Under the pieces are notes generated by a model. It saw nothing but the letters and a program-made list of their open reading frames with translations. It ran no database searches and was not told where the DNA came from. A stretch of DNA of 5,905 nt, from positions 1 to 5,905 of the forward strand of contig CAIUXU010000100.1 in assembly GCA_903903205.1 (NCBI GenBank). Direction: 5' to 3'. This document shows positions 1 through 5,905 of the stretch, piece after piece; the stretch's first letter is position 1; the number at the start of each line of letters is the position of its first letter. The stretch is from an uncultured Syntrophobacterales bacterium. Its GTDB lineage: Bacteria > Desulfobacterota > Syntrophia > Syntrophales > UBA5619. A program made the translations under genes and the position numbers.

Positions 1-858
1 CCGCAAGACCTGGCGCTCTTCCCCCATCTGACGGTGCAGGACAACATCCTCTACGGCTTGCGCATGAAGGGGATCAAGGACCCGGAGCACACCCGGATGG
101 TGGAGCAGCTCATGGAAACCGTCGGCATCAAGGAACTGACGCGCCGCTCCATCCGAAACCTGAGTGGAGGGGAGCGACAGCGGGTTGCCCTGGTCAGGGC
201 AATCGCAGCAGGCAACAAACATCTTCTCCTGGACGAACCTTTTTCGGCGCTGCACCAGGGGCTGCGGCGGGAACTCTGGTATCTGCTGAAGGATCTACAG
301 AAAAGCCGCGACCTGACCGTGCTCATGGTGACTCACGATATGGAAGAGGCTTTTTTCCTGGGCGACCGGGTCACAGTCATGATCGACGGCGCCATCCGCC
401 AGACCGGTACGGCGAGGGATGTTTACGAGAAACCGGCAGACACGGCGGTGGCCCGGTTCTTCGGCATCGGAAACATCTTCACCGGTCGGGTGAGAGCGCT
501 GTCCGAATCGGCGCTGCATGTCGCCTGTGATTCGTTGGGCACGGAACTGACCATCCCGATTTCCGCTTCGCTCCGCCGACCAACCGGGCCAGGCGCCCCA
601 TGCACGGTGGGAATCCGGCCCGAAAATGTCATGGTGCTCAAGCCCGATCGCCCGAGCTACGTACCCGAGAACCTGTTGACCGGAACCCTGACCGAGATCC
701 TGCTCAAGGGGGCCTCCCATACCTTGCTGTTCAGGCCAGCAGGTGCCACAACCGTGGTGGAGCTTGAAGTTCCTGATTATGCTCTCAAAAAGCTTGATTT
801 GATTAAGGGAAACAGCGTCTCGATTTTTTTCAAAGGCGAGTGTCTGTTTCTCCTCTAA
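1..858 (+). CDS. Molybdate/tungstate-type ABC transporter ATP-binding protein, 5'-truncated (ModC-like)
   Basis: This is the ATPase subunit of an importer, acting on the cytoplasmic face of the inner membrane. The frame is open from base 1, so the start and Walker A lie off the left edge; 285 residues remain. Visible in order are the Q-loop (PQDLALFPHLT, residues 1-11), the ABC signature LSGGERQ (54-60), Walker B HLLLDEP (74-80), the D-loop SALH (82-85, normally SALD) and the switch histidine in VTHDMEEA (His112). A C-terminal TOBE-like region follows from about residue 155, including VGIRPENV. The CysA/PotA/ModC group shares this architecture. Molybdate or tungstate as substrate is inferred from moeA starting 23 bp downstream on the same strand. 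Permease and binding-protein genes would be expected to the left. Sulfate or another oxyanion cannot be excluded, so no symbol is given. TAA stop at 856-858. Confidence 0.88.
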   Translation, partial: PQDLALFPHLTVQDNILYGLRMKGIKDPEHTRMVEQLMETVGIKELTRRSIRNLSGGERQRVALVRAIAAGNKHLLLDEPFSALHQGLRRELWYLLKDLQKSRDLTVLMVTHDMEEAFFLGDRVTVMIDGAIRQTGTARDVYEKPADTAVARFFGIGNIFTGRVRALSESALHVACDSLGTELTIPISASLRRPTGPGAPCTVGIRPENVMVLKPDRPSYVPENLLTGTLTEILLKGASHTLLFRPAGATTVVELEVPDYALKKLDLIKGNSVSIFFKGECLFLL

Positions 859-862
859 TAAC

Positions 863-870
863 AAGGAGGT
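863..870 (+). promoter_or_regulatory. Shine-Dalgarno site that sets the moeA start
   Basis: AAGGAGGT is a full-strength Shine-Dalgarno sequence, 11 nt before ATG 882. The frame is also open back to a GTG at 840, but that codon lies inside the preceding ATPase gene and has no comparable site ahead of it. ATG 882 is therefore the better start, although the spacing is slightly long. Confidence 0.75.
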
Positions 871-881
871 CTGAGATCATC

Positions 882-2096
882 ATGGTGACAATCGAGGAGG
901 CGCAACGAACCATTCTGGAATACATCACTCCATTGGAAACAGAGAAGGTTTCTGTGTTCCAGGGGTTGAACAGGGTTACGCCGGAGGACCACATCGCCCC
1001 GTGGGACATTCCGGCGGCCGACAACTCCGCCATGGACGGGTATGCATTCTCCCATGCTGCACAGAGCGGCGACCGTCTCCGGGTGACCGGCTTTCTGCCG
1101 GCGGGTGAGGTGGCCTTGGCCCCTGTGCCGGCTGGCGAGGCCATCAAAATTATGACCGGCGCGCCGCTCCCGGCCGACTGCGATACGGTCGTCCCCATCG
1201 AAGATGTCCTGAACGACGGCGAATGGATTCAATTCACAGCGAAGGTCAAGGCTGGCCAGCATGTGCGCAAGCGGGGAGAAGACATTCAGCGCGGCAACGT
1301 CGTCATCCCGGCCGGTTCACTGCTCAGGCCCCAGGAAATTGGCATGCTGTCGGCCATGGGAATGACAACCCCGGCCGTTTACCGCCGGGCGCGGGTGGCC
1401 ATACTGGCTACGGGCGATGAACTCCTGGAACCTGGTTCGGCGCCTTCGCCAGGCAAGATCATCAACAGCAACAGTTACAGCATGGCCGCCCAGGTGCTGG
1501 ATGCCGGTGGCGATCCCGTTCTGCTGGGAATTGCCCCGGACACCCTTGAGGCCACTTGCGACAAGATCAGCGCCGGCTTGAACGCAGATATGCTGGTCAT
1601 TACCGGCGGGGTTTCAGTCGGGGACCGCGATTTTGTCAAGGAGGCCATTGAAACTCTCGGCGGCAGCGTCACTTTCTGGAAGGTCAACGTGAAACCTGGC
1701 AAACCACTGGCATTCGCCATGCTGCAGGGAAAGCCGGTCTTCGCCTTGGCAGGAAATCCGGTTGGCGCGATGGTAGCGTTCGAGCTGTTCGTGCGGCCGT
1801 CCATCCTCAAATCGATGGGGCGCCGACGGTTGTTCCGACCAATGGTCAAGGCCGCCCTTGAAGAACCGACGGCAAACCAGGGAGGACGCCCCCATCTGGT
1901 CCGTGGGATTGTCTCGGTACGTGATGACCGCTATCACGTATCAACCACCGGGAATCAGAGTTCCGGACGACTCTCGTCAATGATACAGGGTAATGGCCTG
2001 ATCATGCTGGCTCCGGAAGTATCGCATGCCGCAGGGGATGAGGTAGACGTCCTTTTGCTAGACCGGGAATTCGAGATGGGGGAAGCGATGCAATAA
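882..2096 (+). CDS. moeA: Molybdopterin molybdenumtransferase MoeA
   Basis: A cytoplasmic enzyme that inserts molybdate into adenylylated molybdopterin in the last step of basic molybdenum cofactor synthesis. The 404-residue product matches the family length (about 400-410). Family motifs are clear: DNSAMDGYA (48-55), MTGAPLPADCDTVVPIED (91-108), VRKRGEDI (128-135), the MoCF-domain ATGDEL (176-181), TGGVSVGDRDFV (241-252), KPGKPLAF (271-278), and the domain IV motif SSGRLSSMIQGNGLI (360-374). The usual LPGNPVS loop reads LAGNPVG here (289-295), a mild departure. The start is ATG 882, chosen for the AAGGAGGT upstream. It follows the ModC-like ATPase by 23 bp with no terminator between them, so co-transcription is likely, coupling oxyanion uptake to cofactor assembly. 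Some bacteria carry several moeA paralogues, and a tungsten-specific role cannot be told from sequence. Confidence 0.96.
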   Translation: MVTIEEAQRTILEYITPLETEKVSVFQGLNRVTPEDHIAPWDIPAADNSAMDGYAFSHAAQSGDRLRVTGFLPAGEVALAPVPAGEAIKIMTGAPLPADCDTVVPIEDVLNDGEWIQFTAKVKAGQHVRKRGEDIQRGNVVIPAGSLLRPQEIGMLSAMGMTTPAVYRRARVAILATGDELLEPGSAPSPGKIINSNSYSMAAQVLDAGGDPVLLGIAPDTLEATCDKISAGLNADMLVITGGVSVGDRDFVKEAIETLGGSVTFWKVNVKPGKPLAFAMLQGKPVFALAGNPVGAMVAFELFVRPSILKSMGRRRLFRPMVKAALEEPTANQGGRPHLVRGIVSVRDDRYHVSTTGNQSSGRLSSMIQGNGLIMLAPEVSHAAGDEVDVLLLDREFEMGEAMQ

Positions 2097-2129
2097 CCAC
2101 GATAAAACAAAGACATCCTTAATCCACTA

Positions 2130-2158
2130 TTGACCGTAAAAAACATATACGCTATACG
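2130..2158 (+). promoter_or_regulatory. Candidate sigma70-type promoter for tctBA
   Basis: TTGACC (2130-2135, five of six matches to the -35 consensus) is separated by 17 bp from TATACG (2153-2158, four of six to the -10 consensus). It lies in a locally AT-rich part of the moeA-tctB gap. If used, transcription would start near 2165 and leave an mRNA leader of about 100 nt before tctB. This is a visual match only; readthrough from moeA is also possible. Confidence 0.4.
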
Positions 2159-2199
2159 GAGGCGCAAAATATAGGGCCCTGTACTGGCGGGGAAGAGAA

Positions 2200-2265
2200 A
2201 TGAATAACGATGGAAAATCGGCATATTCAGGAAGATTAGGGGTGGGTTTGAGGAGTTCCCAATGA
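2200..2265 (+). CDS. Possible 21-residue leader ORF overlapping the tctB start
   Basis: A short reading frame starts at ATG 2200 after a purine-rich GGGGAAGAG stretch and encodes a peptide beginning MNNDGKSAYS. Its TGA stop overlaps the tctB ATG as ATGA (2262-2265), the arrangement typical of translational coupling. No homology is recognised, and the peptide is hydrophilic with no signal sequence. tctB also has its own Shine-Dalgarno site, so coupling is not required. A frame this short can arise by chance. Confidence 0.25.
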   Translation: MNNDGKSAYSGRLGVGLRSSQ

Positions 2266-2714
2266 AACTGGAATTACGCAGTAACAAAGATTTCTGGTCC
2301 GGCGTGATGTTCTTTCTTACCGGCGCCGGAGCGATACTCATCGCCCGGCATTATCCGTTCGGCAGCACCCTGCGTATGGGACCGGGATACTTCCCGATCG
2401 TTCTGAGTGTAATCCTTATGGTGTTCGGTGTTTACGTCATGCTCAGGGGGCTGCGCAAGAGCGAAAAGATCCAGGGAAACTGGTCAATCCGGGCCCTGAT
2501 CGTTCTGCCATTCTCCATGGCCCTGTTCGGTATCCTGATGGAGCTCGCGGGATTCGTCCCGGCGCTGGTTGCTCTGGTCTTCGTGTCGGCGGCTTCAGGC
2601 CGGGAGTTCAAATTCAAGGAGGTTCTGCTGCTGACCCTCTTTTTGGGCGTGCTTTCGGTGGCCATGTTCATCTGGGGCCTTGGTCTGCCCTACCCCCTGA
2701 TCAACAAATTCTGA
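2262..2714 (+). CDS. tctB: Tripartite tricarboxylate transporter small membrane subunit, TctB family
   Basis: The small inner-membrane subunit of a TTT-family secondary transporter, which partners the large channel subunit TctA to import carboxylates delivered by a periplasmic TctC protein. The 150-residue product is the usual size. Four hydrophobic segments can be seen at about 11-28, 44-62, 77-112 (long or split) and 119-139. The family-typical MGPGYFP (39-45) precedes the second segment, and the C-terminus has the characteristic GLGLPYP (139-145). ATG 2262 has GAGGAG (2250-2255) six bases upstream. tctA begins 13 bp after the stop, so the two are surely one operon. The substrate (citrate, other tri- or dicarboxylates, aromatic acids) cannot be told from this subunit. 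Confidence 0.9.
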   Translation: MKLELRSNKDFWSGVMFFLTGAGAILIARHYPFGSTLRMGPGYFPIVLSVILMVFGVYVMLRGLRKSEKIQGNWSIRALIVLPFSMALFGILMELAGFVPALVALVFVSAASGREFKFKEVLLLTLFLGVLSVAMFIWGLGLPYPLINKF

Positions 2715-2715
2715 C

Positions 2716-2724
2716 GAGGTGATC
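2716..2724 (+). promoter_or_regulatory. Shine-Dalgarno site that sets the tctA start at TTG 2728
   Basis: GAGGTGATC complements nine consecutive bases of the usual 16S rRNA anti-Shine-Dalgarno tail. The GTG at 2719, a possible earlier start, lies inside this site and has nothing like a ribosome binding site before it. TTG 2728 lies eight bases after GAGG, which is ideal spacing, so it is preferred. Confidence 0.7.
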
Positions 2725-2727
2725 ATC

Positions 2728-4224
2728 TTGGAGATATTTCACAATCTCATTTTCGGGTTCAGCGTCGCATTATCGTTTCAGAACTTGCTCTACTGCTTCC
2801 TCGGATGCTTTTTGGGCACGCTGATCGGCGTCCTTCCCGGGATCGGGCCGCTCGCAACGATCGCGATGCTGATGCCGATCACCTTCGCTCTTCCACCCGT
2901 CGCAGCGCTGATCATGTTGGCAGGCATCTACTATGGGGCCCAGTACGGCGGCTCGACCACCTCCATCCTGGTCAACCTGCCGGGCGAGACCTCATCGGTG
3001 ATCACATGTATCGACGGCTACCAGATGGCTCGCCAGGGACGTGCCGGTCCGGCGCTCGCGATCGCGGCCATCGGTTCGTTCTTTGCCGGCACCGTCTGCA
3101 CGCTGATCATTGCGCTCTTCGGCCCGCCGATTGCCGAGATGGCGCTGAAATTTGCATCCCCGGAATACTTCTCGCTGATGATGATGGGCCTGATTGTCGC
3201 AGCGCTGCTCGCCCCGGGCGACATGGTCAAGTCGCTTGCGATGGTGTTGATGGGCCTGCTGCTGGGTTGCATAGGCACCGATGTCGATTCCGGCTGGAGG
3301 CGCTTCAGTTTCGATATCATCGAGTTGACGGACGGCATCGGCTTTGTGGTTATCGCCATTGGCGTTTTCGCACTGGGTGAAATTGTGGCCAACCTCGGCG
3401 ATCCGGAAGAGCGCAGTGTATTCACCTCCAATGTGGGGAGTCTCTTCCCCTCGAAGGACGACATCAAGCGATCCGTCGGCCCGATCATCCGGGGAACCAT
3501 GCTCGGGGCGTTCTTCGGGGTTCTCCCCGGCACCGGGCCGGCGATTGCCTCCTTCTCCTCCTACATGATCGAAAAGAAGGCCGCCAAGGATCCGTCGCGT
3601 TTCGGCAAAGGCGCCATCGAGGGGGTGGCGGGACCAGAGGCCGCAAACAACGCGGATGCGCAGTGCAAATTCATCCCGATGCTCACGCTGGGGATTCCCG
3701 CGAGCGGGACGATGGCGCTGATGCTTGGGGCGCTCATGATCCATGGCATCGCGCCAGGCCCGACGGTAATGACCCAGAGGCCCGACCTCTTCTGGGGGTT
3801 GATTGTGAGCATGTGGCTCGGCAACGTGATGCTCCTCATCCTCAACCTGCCGCTGATCGGCCTCTGGGTGAGCCTCCTCAAGGTGCCCTATCGCCTGCTT
3901 TTCCCCGGCATCATGGTCTTCTCCTGCATCGGCATCTACAGCTTGAACAACAGCCCGTTCGAACTCTACCTCACAGCGCTTTTCGGCCTCTTCGGCTTCC
4001 TCTGGATGAAGCTCGAGTGCAGCCCTGTTCCGCTGATGCTGGGGTTTGTGCTGGGACCGATGATGGAGGAAAATCTGCGCCGGGCGATGCTGATCTCTCG
4101 CGGCAATCCCATGGTTTTCCTTACGCGGCCAATCAGCCTTGCGTTCGTCATTGTCACGATCCTGGTCATCATCGTAATGGCGGCGCCGGCATTGCGCAAA
4201 CGGCGGGGGGTTATTACCGGCTAG
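2728..4224 (+). CDS. tctA: Tripartite tricarboxylate transporter large permease subunit, TctA family
   Basis: The large polytopic inner-membrane subunit forming the transport path of a TTT-family carboxylate importer. From TTG 2728 it is 498 residues, the family norm (about 500). Hallmarks include GTLIGVLPGIGP (30-41) and its partial repeat GAFFGVLPGTGP (260-271), reflecting two related halves. Others are YYGAQYGGSTTSIL (68-81), TCIDGYQMARQGRAG (93-107), GVAGPEAANNAD (299-310) and TLGIPASGTMALMLGALMIHGIAPGP (320-345, split across the substrate-path region). Many hydrophobic helices run throughout, and the C-terminus is basic (RKRR). A GTG at 2719 would add three residues, but the Shine-Dalgarno site favours TTG. 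It forms an operon with tctB. No TctC binding-protein gene lies on either side: moeA is upstream and a convergent ATPase gene downstream. The cognate binding protein must be encoded elsewhere, or is shared. Confidence 0.95.
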   Translation: MEIFHNLIFGFSVALSFQNLLYCFLGCFLGTLIGVLPGIGPLATIAMLMPITFALPPVAALIMLAGIYYGAQYGGSTTSILVNLPGETSSVITCIDGYQMARQGRAGPALAIAAIGSFFAGTVCTLIIALFGPPIAEMALKFASPEYFSLMMMGLIVAALLAPGDMVKSLAMVLMGLLLGCIGTDVDSGWRRFSFDIIELTDGIGFVVIAIGVFALGEIVANLGDPEERSVFTSNVGSLFPSKDDIKRSVGPIIRGTMLGAFFGVLPGTGPAIASFSSYMIEKKAAKDPSRFGKGAIEGVAGPEAANNADAQCKFIPMLTLGIPASGTMALMLGALMIHGIAPGPTVMTQRPDLFWGLIVSMWLGNVMLLILNLPLIGLWVSLLKVPYRLLFPGIMVFSCIGIYSLNNSPFELYLTALFGLFGFLWMKLECSPVPLMLGFVLGPMMEENLRRAMLISRGNPMVFLTRPISLAFVIVTILVIIVMAAPALRKRRGVITG

Positions 4225-4238
4225 AACCATCCGTCATT

Positions 4239-5834
4239 TTACCGCATGCAGATGCTCAACACCTCGATGAGGTCCGTTTCGCCCCGCAAAACCTTAAGGA
4301 TACCGCCCTGGAGCAGGGTCTTCATTCCCTCGCCCGCGGCTGTTTTCCGGATGGCGGCGATCGATTTGCGGCTGGTGATCATCTGTTTGATGTTGTCCGT
4401 CGCCGTCAGCAGCTCGAAGACCCCCATCATTCCCCGGTAGCCGGCGCCATTGCAGGTCTCACAACCCTTGGGACGGTAGAACGTCAGCTTCCCGTCGTAG
4501 GCGATGTTCAACTGGGAGAAGGCCCTTTCGCCGTAGTGGCGGGCGAGCTCCTGAAACTCATCCTCCGCGGGGTGATAGGGCTCCTTGCAGACGGTGCAAA
4601 GGGAGCGGACAAGCCTCTGCGCCAGGACACACAACAGGGAATCGGCGAAGGAGAAGGGGTCGATCCCCATGTCCAGGAGCCGCACGATCGTTTCCGGCGC
4701 GTTGTTCGTATGCAGGGTGGAGAGAACCAGATGGCCCGTGGTGGAAGCGTCCACGCCCATCTTCGCCGTCTCGTAATCCCGCATCTCCCCTACCATAATG
4801 ATATCCGGATCGGCCCTGAGAAAGGCGCGCATGGCATTGCTGAAATCCAGGCCGATCTTGTGATGGACCTGAACCTGACGTATCCCCTTCTGGGTAATCT
4901 CCACCGGATCCTCCACCGTCCAGATCTTCACGTTGGGGCGGTTGAGCATATGCAGGGCGGCATGGGCCGTGGTGGTCTTTCCCGAACCGGTGGGCCCCAC
5001 GAGCAAAATCAGACCGTACGGTTTTTTCAGGATCGCCTTGAACATCTCCAGAGTCTCCGGCGCCATCTGGAGTTCATCGAGAACCAGAATTTTCCCCCGC
5101 GTGAGGATCCTCAGAACCACGTCCTCCACATATCCCTGGGTGGGAATTGTAGCCACCCGCAGTTCAATCTCTCCGCCGTCCGGACTTTTGTGTTTGATCT
5201 TCCCATCCTGGGGAAGCCGCCGTTCGGTGATATCCAGGTTGGACATGATCTTGATCCGCGAAACGATGGCGGAACGATACTTGTATGGAAAGGTCTTGAA
5301 GAGGATGCACTCCCCGTCGATCCGGAAACGGACGTTGACCAGGTGGTCTCGAATGTCGGGTTCAAAGTGGATATCAGACGCCCGGCGCAGGTACGCCTCG
5401 TCGATGATGCTATCGACCAATTTGACGATATTGTGGTCCGATTCGGAGACGGAAGGGTGATCCTCTCCGGTGCGATTGTTTTTGCCGGACGCCTCCGCCT
5501 TGAAGAAGTGGTCGATAAACAACAGGATGTCTTCCTTGGATGCCACGCAATACTCCACAGCCTTGGTCTTGAGCAGGCTTTCGATGGCATCCCGTTTCAG
5601 GATATTCTGGGAATCGTCGATCAGAACGCAGGTCCGGCCTTCCTTTTTTTCCAGAGGAACCCAGAGTTCCTGACGCAGGTACTCGTATTTCAGCAGAGCA
5701 AGCAGGGATTCGGGAACCGGACAGGTTTCGTCAAAGCGGATCGCACGATAGGCGACACCCTTGTCCGTCTTCGCCTGCCTTTCCGGAGAGTAGGGGCGGG
5801 TTTCAAACCCGCCCTTACTCGTTATTGACTCCAT
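4239..5834 (-). CDS. GspE/PilB-family secretion or type IV pilus assembly ATPase
   Basis: A cytoplasmic hexameric ATPase of the type II secretion/type IV pilus extension family, predicted to power assembly of a pilus or pseudopilus. The product is 531 residues from ATG 5834. An N-terminal domain (about 27-130) precedes the core: ASDIHFEP (152-159), VRFRIDG (168-174), RLPQDGKI (206-213), Walker A GPTGSGKTTT (280-289), Asp box TVEDPVE (306-312), Walker B DPDIIMVGEMRD (342-353) and His box TGHLVLSTLHTN (366-377). The zinc-binding cysteines C413, C416, C458 and C461 suit GspE/PilB rather than the retraction ATPase PilT. All catalytic motifs are intact. Residues 6-15 are encoded by a palindromic repeat and look like an insertion. 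GspE, PilB and MshE cannot be separated here, since no secretion or pilus neighbour is visible; partner genes may lie beyond the right edge. Convergent to tctA. Confidence 0.93.
   Translation of the reverse strand: MESITSKGGFETRPYSPERQAKTDKGVAYRAIRFDETCPVPESLLALLKYEYLRQELWVPLEKKEGRTCVLIDDSQNILKRDAIESLLKTKAVEYCVASKEDILLFIDHFFKAEASGKNNRTGEDHPSVSESDHNIVKLVDSIIDEAYLRRASDIHFEPDIRDHLVNVRFRIDGECILFKTFPYKYRSAIVSRIKIMSNLDITERRLPQDGKIKHKSPDGGEIELRVATIPTQGYVEDVVLRILTRGKILVLDELQMAPETLEMFKAILKKPYGLILLVGPTGSGKTTTAHAALHMLNRPNVKIWTVEDPVEITQKGIRQVQVHHKIGLDFSNAMRAFLRADPDIIMVGEMRDYETAKMGVDASTTGHLVLSTLHTNNAPETIVRLLDMGIDPFSFADSLLCVLAQRLVRSLCTVCKEPYHPAEDEFQELARHYGERAFSQLNIAYDGKLTFYRPKGCETCNGAGYRGMMGVFELLTATDNIKQMITSRKSIAAIRKTAAGEGMKTLLQGGILKVLRGETDLIEVLSICMR
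5790..5818. repeat. REP-like palindrome inside the ATPase coding region (copy 1)
   Basis: GGGCGGGTTT (5794-5803) and AAACCCGCCC (5805-5814) are perfect 10-bp inverted arms around one central base. The pairing extends outward through GTA/TAC (5790-5792 with 5816-5818) across one G-T mismatch. On the minus strand it spans bases +17 to +45 of the ATPase gene and is read in frame as part of S6 then KGGFETRP and Y15. It matches copy 2 at 5882-5905 except at the centre. Confidence 0.9.
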
Positions 5835-5840
5835 GGCGTT

Positions 5841-5847
5841 TCCTCCC
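5841..5847 (-). promoter_or_regulatory. Shine-Dalgarno site that sets the ATPase start
   Basis: On the minus strand GGGAGGA lies six bases before ATG 5834. An ATG at 5861 in the same frame would add nine residues but starts upstream of this site. Downstream I find no other in-frame ATG, GTG or TTG before the conserved N-terminal domain. The start at 5834 is therefore well supported, and with it translation of the palindrome that follows. Confidence 0.8.
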
Positions 5848-5881
5848 TTGCTCAGAAACATAGCACTGAGGTCTGGGTGCT

Positions 5882-5905
5882 GTAGGGGCGGGTTTGAAAC
5901 CCGCC
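5882..5905. repeat. REP-like palindrome upstream of the ATPase gene (copy 2, cut by window edge)
   Basis: The 24 bases from 5882 match those from 5790 except for the centre base (G here, C in copy 1). The arms GGGCGGGTTT (5886-5895) and AAACCCGCC (5897-5905) are intact, but the last base or bases of the right arm fall outside the window. It begins 47 bp upstream of the ATPase start codon, between that gene and whatever lies to the right, so it could act as an intergenic hairpin or transcription boundary. Confidence 0.85.

Noticed and set aside
840..881. GTG 840 as a longer moeA start
   Set aside because: It overlaps the preceding ATPase gene, lacks its own ribosome binding site, and ATG 882 has AAGGAGGT upstream. 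The 14 extra residues do not resemble a MoeA N-terminus.
2992..4230. A 412-codon minus-strand open frame antisense to tctA
   Set aside because: The translation is low-complexity and charged (many His, Glu, Arg), with no recognisable motif. tctA on the other strand is a clear full-length family member.
3663..5828. A 721-codon plus-strand open frame overlapping tctA and antisense to the ATPase gene
   Set aside because: It runs out of frame through the 3' part of tctA and then opposite the ATPase gene. The translation is rich in His, Arg, Asp and Gly with no domain, and both genes it overlaps have complete family motifs. It is a by-product of GC-rich codon use.
5851..5881. Two overlapping weak hairpins upstream of the ATPase gene (CTCAG/CTGAG and AGCAC/GTGCT, each with a 10-nt loop)
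   Set aside because: They share base 5866 and could look like alternative structures, but five-base arms with ten-base loops are expected by chance and no T-run follows. Not enough to call an attenuator.
5790..5905. The two palindromes as the start of a CRISPR array
   Set aside because: Only two copies are seen, the 68-bp stretch between them is too long for a typical spacer, and it contains the start codon and ribosome binding site of a gene. A dispersed REP-like element explains them better.

Overview
This GC-rich window reads as a chromosomal segment of a Gram-negative bacterium. The likeliest source is a deltaproteobacterium of the Geobacter/Desulfuromonas type. That guess rests on gene content (molybdate-type ABC transporter next to moeA, tripartite tricarboxylate transporter subunits, a GspE/PilB-type ATPase) and on a palindrome I associate with those genomes from memory, so treat the taxonomy as tentative.

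Layout: positions 1-858 (+) hold the 3' part of an ABC-transporter ATPase of the molybdate/tungstate (ModC-like) type, cut by the left edge. A short gap follows, then moeA (882-2096, +), which inserts molybdenum into molybdopterin. Together they look like an uptake-plus-cofactor operon. A 165-bp gap (2097-2261) carries a candidate sigma70-type promoter and a possible 21-codon leader ORF. Next come tctB (2262-2714, +) and tctA (2728-4224, +), the small and large membrane subunits of a TTT-family carboxylate transporter. The periplasmic binding protein TctC is absent from the window. Convergent to tctA, with 14 bp between them, is a full-length GspE/PilB-like secretion/pilus ATPase on the minus strand (4239-5834).

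The most unusual feature is at the right end. Two near-identical copies of a GC-rich palindrome (REP-like) lie 92 bp apart. One is upstream of the ATPase gene. The other lies inside its coding region, is translated in frame as KGGFETRP, and would form a strong mRNA hairpin just after the start codon.

No RNA gene, CRISPR array, insertion sequence or convincing intrinsic terminator was seen. I found no clear evidence of an entirely new system; every complete gene falls in a known family.
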